Shown here: positions 24,977 through 36,800 of the stretch, one piece after another
Layout: the number at the start of each line of letters is the position of its first letter
Position numbering within the stretch: position 1 is the first letter of the stretch
Source of the DNA: Gnetum montanum
Taxonomy: Eukaryota; Streptophyta; Gnetopsida; Gnetales; Gnetaceae
Reading direction: 5' to 3'
Length of the DNA: 64,000 nt
Assembly (NCBI GenBank): GCA_015680685.1
Contig: MNCI01024940.1
Location: 164,334-228,333, forward strand
Notes under the pieces: model-generated
The model's database searches: none
Seen by the model: only the letters and a program-made list of their open reading frames with translations
Told to the model about the DNA's origin: nothing
Program-made: the position numbers and the translations under genes

Positions 24977-25138
24977 CCACACCCAGCTAGACATGCCCTC
25001 AACCTAAGTCTCGAATGCAACTTGCATTCAAAGATTTAATGATTCACAGGATTCTAAAATTCACTTAAAGTATCATATTTCGCTACATTCTTCATCAAAA
25101 TGAGAGTTGAGATATCGATTTTCGAGAGTCGTGGTTGA
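24977..25138 (-). rRNA. 5.8S rRNA pseudogene, unit 2
   Basis: About 162 bp, the normal 5.8S size. The minus strand carries the 5.8S order: a changed ACGACTCTCG start near 25130, GATGAAGAA-GTAGCGAAAT near 25085, GAATCCTGTGAATCATTAAATC near 25035-25055, and GAGGGCATGTCTAGCTGGG near the 3' end. Several CpG positions are deaminated. It sits between ITS1 and ITS2 as expected. Confidence 0.88.
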
Positions 25139-26016
25139 GGTCACGAACCCCAGTTGACCATCGCACCAACGCGGTGGATGTTCATCACATCCTTGGTGCC
25201 ACTCACACCCTTGCATTGGGGAAAGAGAAGTAGTTTCCACCCAAGGAATGTTACTAGTGTTGATGTTTGAACAAGGGGGAGGGCCAACCATCCTCTGAAT
25301 AACAACCCTACTATGAAACCCATGGGTGCATGGGACGAGAACCCACGAAGCACTAGCACCATAGCTATTCAACATAATGCCCTCAAATTCCCTTTCATTT
25401 GCTCAAATTAATGACATGCCCTGCAACCTAGAGGCTAAGGGTAGCCATTCACCTAGAACATGTGTAGTGGGAGAAGAGAACTTCACCTAGCCATCACATC
25501 TTATCCCCTCCCTCCCACGAAACCGGATGGCCCGGTGAAGGAAAGAGCGGCCCTCATATGTACAACCTTGTATTGTTAAAGCTATTTGCAACATGCTTAC
25601 TAACCATGAACATAGGGCTCCATGACTTTCTCACTAAGGCATAGAAATTCCTTTTGTAGGTTTCCACTTCCAAAATGAGCATCTCCCCACCTATCCTTGA
25701 CAGATGATGGTGATCATGGCTAACACATCCTCCATCAGGAGGGAACCTAAGCCCCATCCTTCAAACACTCCAGATCGATCCCCTTTTTATTTCTCCCCTA
25801 AAATTTGCCTAGGTAATGGCATGCCCTTTGGGCCATCAATCCCTTGAACATGGAATGTGTAATTTAGATGCAACGTCTCGCATCCCTGCCAAGCACATGC
25901 TCTCCCCACGAAGTCCCATCCTAGCATGGCACCACCGTCGTGGTCCCCCCAAGCATTCTTCATCGCTGCAACTGAAACACAAGACCGTAACCAATGAGAC
26001 AAAAGCATGTGTGTAT
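25139..26016 (-). other. ITS1 of rDNA unit 2
   Basis: An 878-bp spacer between 5.8S and 18S, homologous along its length to 1134-1984. Frames of 60-80 codons here have no support as genes. Confidence 0.75.
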
Positions 26017-27768
26017 CAATGATCCTACCATAGGTTCACCTAAGATAACCTTGTTATGACTTCTCCTTCCTCTAAATGATAAGGCTCAATGAGCTTCTCA
26101 TGATGTCGATGATGGAGAAACCATCATCATCATCATAATCCAAACATTTCACCAGATCGTTCAATCGGTAGGAGTGACGGGCGATGTGTACAAAGGGCAG
26201 GGATGTAGTCAATGTGAGATAATAACTCATGCTTACTAGGAATTCCTCATTCAAGATTGATAATTGCAAAGATCTATCCCCATCATAATGCATTTTCACA
26301 AGATTTCCCAATCCTCTTGGACCAGGGAAAGAAGCTCGCTGAATGCATCAGTGTAGTGCGCATGTGGCCTAGAACATCTAAGGGAATCATAGACCTATTA
26401 TTCACTCAATCTTCTATGGCCTAGGCAGCCATAATCCCTCTAAGAATCTATCTACGAAAGGTGTACCTCCATGTAGCTAGTTAGCAGGTTAAGATCTCAT
26501 TCATTAACAAAATTAACCAGACAAAGCACTCCACCAACTAAGAACAGCCATGCACCACCACCCATAGAATCAAGAAAGACCTCTCAATCTATCAATCCTT
26601 ACTATGTCTAGACCTAGTAAGTTTTCCTTTGTTGAGTCAAATTAAGTCGTAAGCTCCACTCCTAGTGGTGCCCTTCCATCAATTCCTTTAAGTTTTAGCC
26701 TTGTGACCATACTTCTCTTGAAACCCAAACACTCTGATTTCTTGGAAGGTGTCGACAGAGTCCTAAGAGCAACATCTGTCGATCCCTGGTCAACATCATT
26801 TATGGTTGAGACTAGGATGGTATCTAATTATCTTCGATCCCTCAACTTTCATTCTTGATTAATGAAAACATCCTTGGAAAATGCTTTCCCACCAGTTCAT
26901 CTTTCATAAATCCAATAATTTCACTTCTAACAATGAAATAAGAATTCCCCTAGCAGTCCCTATTAATCATTACTCCCATCATAAAGGCCAAAACAATAGG
27001 ATCAAAATCCTATCATGTTATTCCATGCTAATGTATTCACAGCATAGGCTTGCTTTGAGCACTCTAGGTTTTTCAAAGTCATAGCATCAAAGTTGCGACC
27101 CAGCTAATTAAGGCCAACACCATGTCATCGATAGAAGGAATGGAGCGGTCGATGAACACCGCATTGATAGACTAACTGCCCCATCCTAAGATCCAACTAC
27201 AAGCTTTTTAACTATAACAACTTAAATATATGCTATTAGAGCTAGAATTACCATGGTTGATGGAACCAGAATTACCCTCCAATGGATCCTCATTAAGGTT
27301 TTAAATTGTACTCATTCCAATTACTAGACTTAATGAGCCTGGTATTGTTATTTATTGTCAGTACCTCCCCATGTAAGGATTGGGTAATTTTTGCACCTGC
27401 TACCTTCCTTGGATGTGGTAGCCATTTCTCAAGATCCCTCTCTAGAATTGAACTCTAATTCCCCATCACCCATCACAACCATGGTAGGCCTCTATCCTAC
27501 CATCGAAAGTTGATAGGGAAAAAATTTGAATGAAGCGTCACTGGCACAAGGGCCATGCAATCCATCTAGTTACCATGATTCACCGAGAAAATGAGCAAGC
27601 TTTCATTGGCCTTTTATCTAATAATTTCATCCCTTTCGAGAGTCAGGATTTGTTGCACGTATTAGCTCTAGAATTACTATGATTATCTAAGTAGTAAGTT
27701 CATACTTAGACATTCATGGCTTAATCTTTGAGACAAGCATATGACTACTGGTAGGATCAACCAGGTAA
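26017..27768 (-). rRNA. 18S rRNA pseudogene, near full length
   Basis: The minus strand begins at 27768 with a changed TACCTGGTTGATCCTACCAG and ends at 26017 with GGATCATTG. The length of about 1.75 kb is close to normal. The decoding-region complement reads AAGTCATAACAAGG instead of AAGTCGTAACAAGG. The CCGCGGCTGCTGGC region of the complement is eroded to CCATGGTTGATGG near 27251. These changes argue against function. 26S, 5.8S and both ITS lie downstream in the standard order. Confidence 0.9.
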
Positions 27769-28419
27769 CATTGTGGGCACCTGTGTGGTGGGCACAGTCA
27801 TCCTTCCTTACTTGAAAGGCATGAATGACCCTCCATGCACCGATTTTACGCAACATCTTTCATGAGAACCGTTCCCTAGTTTATGCAATCGCATGCCCAA
27901 GACGTGACACCACAATAGGTAACAAATGTAGCCTTGCTCTTGACCATAGATGTATGAGTGTTGAGGGCATCGCACAAGTGCATAGCTTACTGCTTGCATC
28001 GTCCAGCATTCATGCAAATGACCAACATCGAGGTACACCTATAGGTTTCTCCATCCCCTAGTATGATAACCAGACCTGAGAGTGCTTCCTCAAAAATGCT
28101 TCTCTATGAGAAAAAAGTTCCACGAAGCAAGTAGCACATGCTACACTGACGAAGGCCACCTCAGGGCACCCATTGAAGAATGAGCCACATGAACATGCAT
28201 GAAGGACAAGAGAATCTGAGTCCTCTTGGCTCCTCATCACGTGCACGTGAACTTACATATGCCACCCACCCACTACTGAGTAGATAGATCCATGATTAGA
28301 AAAAGGAAACATGCACCAGATGCTACCCCATGGGGGCATCAACATCCTATGCTACCTCAACTAGACCATACCCATGGGGGCATTCACACGTGCTCAACTG
28401 CTATCGCATCCTACAAAAT
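27769..28419 (-). other. 5' external spacer next to 18S
   Basis: Single-copy spacer directly upstream of 18S in the transcription direction, presumably part of the 5' ETS. It includes a partial copy of the start of the 630-bp repeat near 28260-28350. No gene is seen. Confidence 0.55.
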
Positions 28420-29570
28420 AGGAGATGCATCCTAGCAATGCAAAACCAACTGTGAATTGACGTTGATGGAATTTTTTGCATCACAACATAATCCATATGT
28501 CATCAAAAGCTACATGCAACCATCATCAACATTATGAATGTGAAACAAAAATCAGCCATAGGCACCCATTGGAAATCACATTCTCCTTGAGGGCCAAAGC
28601 GTTTCCGTCCTCGCTATCCAACCATCCGGGGTGAGGGATGCATCCCAACAATGCAACCACTGTAAAACAACACTCAAAATGTGGTTCAAATCTCATCTCA
28701 ATGCAACAAGACAAAAAATGTGTGATACCGAGGAACATGCAAATATCATTACATTATGGATGCCAAATGAAAATCACCCAAAAGCACCACTTCGGAATCC
28801 CATTCTTCTCAAGGGAGACGATGTTTCCATCCTCTCTCTATTCAAGCAGCAGTATGAGGGATGTGTCCTAGCAGAACAACCACTCTGAACCAATTCTTAA
28901 AATATGGTTCAAATCTCATCCCAATGCAACAAGATGGAACATGTGCCATACCTAGCAACATGCAACTATCGTCTCATTATGAATGACAAACAAGGATCAG
29001 CCGTAGGGATCTCTCTTCAAAATCGCATTCTCCTCAAGCCCAAGGACATTTTCATCCTCTATCTATTCAAGCATCACAGTGAGGAATGCATCCCAGCAAT
29101 GCAACCACTTTGAATCAATGCTCAAAACATGGTTCAAATCTCATCTCAATGCAACAAGGAAAAACATGTGTCATCCCGAGGAACATGCAACTATCGTCAC
29201 ATTATGAATGCCAAATGAAGACCAACCATAGCCAAAACTTTAAAATTGCATTCTCCTCAAGGCTATGAATGTTTTAGTCCTCTCTCTATCCAACCATCAG
29301 GGTGGCAGAGGTGTCCCAGCAATGCAACCACTATGAACCATCGCTCAAAACATGGTTCAAATCTTCATCTCAGCTCAACGCAACAATAGAAAACATGTGC
29401 CGTATTGGGGAACATGACACTCTTGTCACATTATGAATGATAAACAAAGATCAACCATAGGGACCTCTCTTCTAAATCACATTCTCCTCAATGGCAAGGA
29501 TGTTTTCATCCTCTCTCTATCGATCCACCAGGGTGGGGGATGTGTCCAATCAACGTAACCACTGTAAAGC
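28420..29570. repeat. Tandem repeats of about 225 bp, 5 copies
   Basis: Copies start near 28418, 28636, 28857, 29088, 29310 and (partial) 29546 with GATGCATCC-AGCAATGCAACC. They contain ATGGTTCAAATCTCATCTCA and GGAACATGCAA phrases. Spacing is 218-236 bp. They lie between the promoter module and 18S, so they are probably within the pre-rRNA leader. Confidence 0.8.
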
Positions 29571-32500
29571 AATGATAATTGATGATAAGGTAGAGAAAGA
29601 ATACACTCAATGATACCTTGTGGGGATGTCTAGATTCTCTTGCTACCTCAACCACACAAAATCAATGCAATAGTTCCCACAAAATACTATGATATCATTT
29701 TCAAAGAGGATCCTTCAATCTCGTAGAACCATTAGTAGTGGTTCCAGTCCCACAACAATCACACCCAAGGTTAAAGAAATGGCCCTCATAGGATGAAGGC
29801 TTCCATATACTTGAATTCCTCGTTAAGGGACCGCACAACCAAAAATTCCTTCATGACACTCACACATCCAAAACAATGGATCTTTGAGGAATGAGCCACA
29901 AACATCTTTTCAACTTCTCCTTACCCTTGAAGAACTTACCATTGAGGATGAGCATGCAGCCAAAGTCAACAAGTTACTCCAAGGGAAGGCACAACGTAAG
30001 TCCTTGAATACATGAAAGGTTATTTTTGAGATGGTATGATCAAGAAATGGTAAACTAAATATTGGAAGCCACATAGCAAAATGAACAGCAAGGCACATGC
30101 AAGTGCATGGAGAACAAGAGTGACTATGTCCTCTTCGTTCCTTGGCTCATGCAAGTGAACTCGCCACCACCACCCATGTGCTACAAGAAATCGAGTTGAT
30201 GATAAGGGAGAGAAAACATGCACCAAATGCTACCCCATGGAGGGCATCCAGATGCTTTGCTACCTTAATTGCACCAAATCAATGCAACTGTTCACATGAA
30301 ATCAATCGATATCATTTTTAAAGAGAACCTTTCAATCCCGTAGAGTCATCAGTGGTGGCTATGATCTCACAACATCTACAACAATCACACCTAGGCATAA
30401 AGAAAAAAGCCTATCAGAATGCAGGATTCCACATACTTGAATTCACCGTTAAGTGACCGCACAACCGAAAACTCCTTTGTGATTCCTAGAGACAAAGCAT
30501 CTCACAGCCAAAACAAGGGATTTTCAAGACATGAGCCTCAAACATCCATCTGACTACTCCTAACCCTTAGAGAACTTACGTGCTCAAACTCGATAAGTTA
30601 CTCCAAGGGAAGGCACAACGTATGTTCTTGAATCCATGAAAGCTTATTTTTGAGATGGTACAACCATGAAATAGTTACTGAAAAATAAATTCCTCAATTC
30701 GGAATGAACAATGAGGCACCTACGAGTGCATGGAGAACAAAAGACACCAAGTCCTCTTCATTTCTCAGCTCGTGCAAGTGAACTCGCCACTACCACCCAT
30801 CCACTACTAGGCAATCGAATCAGTGATTAGGCAGAGAGAGCATGCATCTGATGCTACCCTGTGGGGACATCCAGATGCTCTACTACCTCAACCACACCAA
30901 ATCAATGCAACCATTCACATGAAATCAGCCATTAAATTTTTCAAAGAGGATCTTTCAATCCTGTAGAGCCATCAGTGGTGGCTCCAATCTCACAACATCT
31001 ACAACAATCACACCTAGGCATAAAGAAAAAAGCCTCTTAGGATGCAGGGTCCCACATACTAGAATTCATCGTTAAGTGACCGCACAAGCAAAAACTCCTT
31101 CATGAAACCTAGAGATAGAGCATCACATAGCCAAAACAAGGGATTTTCAAGACATAAGCCTCAAACATCCGTTTGACTACTTCTAACCCTCCGAGAACTT
31201 ATTGTTGGGTTTGAGCATGTGCTCAAACGCAACAAGTTACTCCAAGTGAAGGCACAACATAAGTTCTTGAATCCACAAAAGCTTATTTTCGAGATGGTAT
31301 GACCATGAAACAATCACCAAATTAATAAAATCCTTGATCCACAATGAATAGTAAGGCACCTGTAGGTGGATGGAGAACAAAAGAGACCAAGTCTTCATTT
31401 CTTGGCTTGTGCAAGTGAACTCGCCACTACCACCCATGCACTACTAGGCAATCAAATTGGTGATTAGGTAGAGAGAGCATGCACCTGATGTTACCCTATG
31501 GGGATGTCCAGATGCTCTACCACCACAACTGCATAGAATCAATGCAACCATTCACATGAAATCAACCGATATCATTTTCAGAGAGGATGTTTCAATCTCA
31601 TAGAACCATCAGTGGTGGCTCCAATCTCACTACATCCCCAAAAATCACACCCAAGCATGAAGAAATGAGCCTCTCAAGATGTAGGCTTCCAGATACTCAA
31701 ATTTTTCATTAAGTGACTACACAATCAAAAACTCTTTTTTGTGAAACCTAGAGATAGAGTTTCATGTAGCCAAAATAAGGGATTTTTGAGACATGGGCCT
31801 TAAACATCTATTCAATTGCTTCTAACCCTTAAAGAACTTAGTGCCGAGTTTGAGCATGCACTCAAACTCGACAAGCTACTCCAAGAGAAGGCACAACATA
31901 TGTTCTTGAATCCATGAAAGCTTATTTTTGAGATTGTATGACCACGAAATGGTCACTTGAACTAATAAAATCCTCAATCCACAATGAATAGCGAGGCACC
32001 TATAAGTGCAAGGAGAACAAGAGATACTAAGTCCTCTTCGTTTCTTGGCTCATGCAAGTGAACTCACCACTACCACCCATGCGCTACTAGGCAATCGAAT
32101 CAGTGATAAGGCAGAGAGAGCATGCACCTAAAGCTACCCCATGGGGACATCGAGATTTTCTACTACCTCAACCACACCAAATCAATGCAACCATTCCCAC
32201 GAAATCATACGATATCATTTTCAGAGAGGATCTTTCAATACTGTAGAGCCATCAGTGGGCTCCAATCTCACAAAATTTGCAACAATCATAGCTAGAGGAG
32301 ATATTTCAATCCTGTAGAGCCATTAGTATTGGCTCCAATCTCACAACATACAAAACATAATCACACCCAAGTATAAGGAAAATAGGCCTCACACTCAAAT
32401 TTGGGGTTAACTAACCACACAACTGAAAACTCCTTCATGAAAACTAGACACAAAAAATACTCAAAAGCTTATTTTTGAGATGGTATGACCACGAAACAGT

Positions 32501-33420
32501 CACCTGAATATCACAACCCAAGATTGGGAAAAAATAGCAAGGCATCTACAAGTGCATGGAGAACAAAAGAGACTACATCATCTTCATTCCATATCTCATG
32601 CAAGTGAACTCACCACTACCACCAATGCGCTACTAAGAGATCAAATTGGTGATAAGGTAGAAAGAGCATGCACCTGATGCTACCCCATGGGGGTGTCAAG
32701 ATGCTATACTACCTCAACCACACCAAATCAATGCAACTATTCACACAAAATCAACCGATATCATTTTCAAGAGGATCTTTCAATCCTGTAGAGCCATCAG
32801 TGGTGACTCTGATCTCGCAACATCCCAAATAATCACACCCAAGGATAAGAAAATAGGCATTAGAGGATGTAAGCTTCTAAATGCCCAAATTCAAAGTTAT
32901 GTGATTAGACAACCAAAAACTCCTTCATGAAACCCATAGACAGAGTGTCGAGTAGCCAAAAAAAAAACGTTTTCGAGACATGACCCTCAAACATCCATTT
33001 GACGACTCCTAACACTTGGAGAAATTACTACCAAGCATTAGAATGCTCTCAAACTTGACAAGTTACTCTAAAGGAAGGCACAACATAAGTCTTTGAATCC
33101 ATGAAAGCTTATTTTCAGGATGGTATGACCATGAAACAGTCATCCGAATAATAAAATATAGGATCCTCAATGAACAGCGAGGCACTTACAAGTGCATGGA
33201 GAACAAGAGAGACTACATCCTCTTCATTTCTTGGCTCATGCAAGTGAACTTGCCACTAAAACCCATGTGCTACTAAGTAATTGAATTGGTGATAAAGTGG
33301 AGACAACATGCACCTGATGCTACCCCGTTGGGGCATTGAGATGCTCTGCTACCTCAACTGCACCAAATCAATGCAACCATTCACATGAAATCATTCAATA
33401 TCATTTTTCAAGAGGATCTT
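29571..33420. repeat. Tandem repeats of about 630 bp, 6-7 copies
   Basis: Copies begin near 29580, 30195, 30820, 31460, 32110, 32650 and 33290 with GCATGCACC-GATGCTACCCC-TGGGG. Shared segments include AATCAATGCAACCATTCACA and TTTCAATCCTGTAGAGCCAT. The copy at 32110 has an internal duplication and the next is shortened. They occupy the spacer between promoter module 4 and 18S. Confidence 0.85.
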
Positions 33421-33559
33421 TCAATCCCATAGAGACATCAGTATTGATGCTCCATCCACTTCATGCATTAGTCTAATGAACAGGCTCCTAAAATGTCTAA
33501 GATAAAATTTAGGATAGACACAGTGCAAGATAGCCAAAATTGCTTCTTTGAGATCCCTA
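33421..33559. other. Junction between 630-bp repeats and promoter module
   Basis: Short unique stretch joining the last 630-bp repeat to the promoter module of unit 2. No gene is seen. Confidence 0.5.
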
Positions 33560-33862
33560 GGATTCCTGGGCAACCAACCCCACGAAACATGCTCGCAATG
33601 CTGCAAGCCTTTAATCTCAAACCGTAAATGAGGACATTGCCTTCTCCAAGGTTATCCTTCTTCACAACAAGGCTCATGAGTTATGTACATGAACAATGAG
33701 GCCATAATATCACGGTCAAGGCAAGGCAACCCTAGGGGAGAAACCCACGTATTGCTCTATCACTTTGACCGGTCATCAAATCTACTTCCCACTATATATG
33801 TTGATTGGGCTAGTTTTAGCCATACCGTCCTGCACCGTTATAAATTTGGTTATGAAGGAGCA
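33560..33862 (-). promoter_or_regulatory. rDNA promoter module 4 (unit 2)
   Basis: This full module is the closest one upstream of the 18S-5.8S-26S set of unit 2, about 6 kb away. On the minus strand the core is CATATATAGTGGGAAG (complement of 33785-33800). The upstream element runs to 33862 and the leader to 33560. By position it is the best candidate for the gene promoter of unit 2, but the GGGG run carries a T. Confidence 0.5.
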
Positions 33863-36800
33863 GCTGAAGGGGAGTGCTCTTAGGGAGAGCACTCTCATGT
33901 GCATGGCATAAGGTAGTCTTAGGGAGGGCACTCTCAAAAAGAATGCTCTCAGAAGGGCCACTCTAATGGAGGATGCTCTAAGAGAGGGCGCTCTTATAGA
34001 GAACATTCTTAAGGAGGATGTTCTCGAGATGGGTGTCCTTAGCGAGACCTCTCTCATAGAGGGAATTTCTAAAGAGGGAACTCTTAGTAAGGGTGCTCTT
34101 AACAAGGATGCTCTTGACAAGAACACTTACATGAGGGCACACGGTGCTCTCATGGAGGACTCTTTGAAGAAAAACACTCTTGTGGATGCCACTCTAATAG
34201 AGTCCGATCTCAAGGAGAATGCTCTCAGGGAGAGAAATCTTCGATAGAACACTCTCAATGAGGGTGCTCCATGGAGAACAGTAATGACGAAGGCCCTCTC
34301 AAGGAGAATGCTCTTCGAAAGGCCGCTCTCTATAGGAGGGCATCCTCCAAGAGGGAGGTCTCAATGAAGGCACCCTTGAGGAGAACACTATAACGTAGTG
34401 CAAGGTGTTGTCGAGGAAGAAGCTCTTAAGGAGAACACTCTCTAAGATGCTTCTCTAACGGAAGAAGCTCTCAAGTAGAATGCTCTCAAGGAGGGCACTC
34501 TCAGGGAGGGAAATCTCATGGAGAATGTTCTTAAGGAGAACACTCTCAAGGAGGGCATCCTTTCGGAGGCCAATCTCAAGGAGGGGGTTCTCAAGAAGGG
34601 CACTCTTACAAAGGGTGCTCTCCAAGAGAATTCTATCAATGAGGGCGCTCTCGAGGTGAACACTCTCATGTGCATAATGCAAGATGCTCTCATGAACAAC
34701 ACTCTCATCGAGGTTTCTCTAACAGAGGTTGCTCTCAGGCACAACACTCTCAAGGAGGACACTCTTTGAAAAAATTCTCTCAACGAGGGAACTCCAGGGA
34801 GAATGCTCTTTAGAAGGCTTCTTTAACATAGGGTGCTCTCCAAGAGAACACTCTCAAGGAGGGTGATCTCATGTAGAAATCTCTTAAGGAGGACACTCTT
34901 AAGTAGGGCATCTTTAGCAAAATTTCTCTTAAATAGGGCATTCTAATGGAAGACACTCTCTAAGAGAACACTCTTAATAAGGGCACTCTCAAGGAGAACA
35001 CACTCATGTGCGTAACGCAAGGTGCTCTTAGGGAGAACGCTCTGAGGGAGAGCATTGTCTATGAGGACACCCTTCAAGATGGAGCTCTCAATGAGGGCAA
35101 TCACACTCTCAAATGTGTAGCACAAGGCACTCTTAAGGAAGGTGCTCTTAAGGAGAAAAATCTCTGAAAGGCCACTCTAATGAAAAAGGCTCCCAAGGAA
35201 CATGCTCTCAGGGAGGGCACTCTCACATAGAACATTCTTAAGGATGATGCTCTCGAGGAGGGTGTCCTCAAGGAGATCAATCCTAGGGGAGGAATTCTCA
35301 AGGAGGGCACTATTAAGAAGTGTGCTCTCAATGAGGTCACTCTCGAGGAGAACACTCACACAAGGGTGCAAGGTTCTCTCATGGATGGTGCTCCCAGGGA
35401 GAACACTCTCACCAAAGCAGCTCTAATGGAGACTGCTCTGAGGGAGAATGCTCTTGGGGATGGAACTATTAGGAAGGGGACTCTCTAAAAGAACGTTCTC
35501 AATGATGGCACTCTCGAGGTGAACACTCTCATGTGCATAACACAAGGTGCTCTCATGAACAATGGTCTCATGGAGGTCGCTCTCAAGGATAACGCTCTCA
35601 TGAAGGCTACTCTAATGGAGGCCACTCTCAGAGAGAATGCTCTTGGGGATAACACTCTTAGGAAGGGTGCTCTAAGGGAGGGCACCCTTCGATAGAACAA
35701 TCTCAATTAGGGTACTCCAGGGAGAACACTCCTCCTAATGGCCCTTTCAAATAAAATGCTCTTTGAAAGGCCACTCTAATGGATGGTGCTCTAAAGTAGA
35801 ACTCTTTGATGGAGGGCATCCCCAATGACATCGATCTCAAGGAGGGTATTTTAATGAAGGAAAACTCCAACAGAACTCTCTCAATAAGGGAACTCTCTAG
35901 GAGAATACTCTCATGTGCATAACATAAGGTGCTCTTAGGGAGAACTTGTTGAGGGAGGTCACTCTGAGAAAGAGCACTTTTTGGAAGGGCATACTTCAAG
36001 AGTGAGCTCTCAACGAGGGCACTCTTGAGGAGAACACTATCATGTGAGTAATGCTAGGAGCTCTTGAGGATGTTTCTCTCAAGGAGAATACTATTTGAAA
36101 AGCCACTATAATGGATGGTGCTCTTAGGGAGGGCACTACCACAGAGAATGTTCTTAAGGAGGATGCTCTTAAGGAGGGTGTCCTCAGTGAGACCATTCTT
36201 AGGGAGGGTGTTCTCAAGGAGGGCACTCTTAAGAAGGGCACTCTCTGATACAACATTCTCAACAATAGCACTCTCAAGGTGAACACTCTCATGTGTATAA
36301 TGCAGATGCTCTCATGGACAATGCCCTCATGAAGGGAGCTCTCAAGGAGAATTCTTTCATAGAGACCACTCTTAGGGAGAATGTTCTCAGGAAGGGTAAC
36401 CTAAAGGAGGGAACTCTTTGACAGAACGATCTCAACGAGGGCACTCTAGGGAGAACACTCTTGGAGAGGGCCCTCTCAAAGAGAACACTCCTCAGATGGT
36501 CACTCTAACATAGGGTGCTCTCAAGGAGAACACTATCATGTGTGTAAGACAAGGTGCTCTTAGGTAGAATGCTTTGAGGGAGGTCACTCTAATAAAGACC
36601 GCTCTTTGAGAGGGCATTTTCTAAGATGGAGCTCTCAACAAGGGTGCTCTTGAGGAGAACACTCTCACGTGCGTAGCACAAGACAATTAGAGAAGGTGTC
36701 CTCAGAAAGAATGTTCTCACTAAGGGCACTCTCATGAAGAATGTTCTTAAGGAGGACACTCTCAAGGAGGGTGTCCTTAGGGAGACCACTCTTAGGGAGG

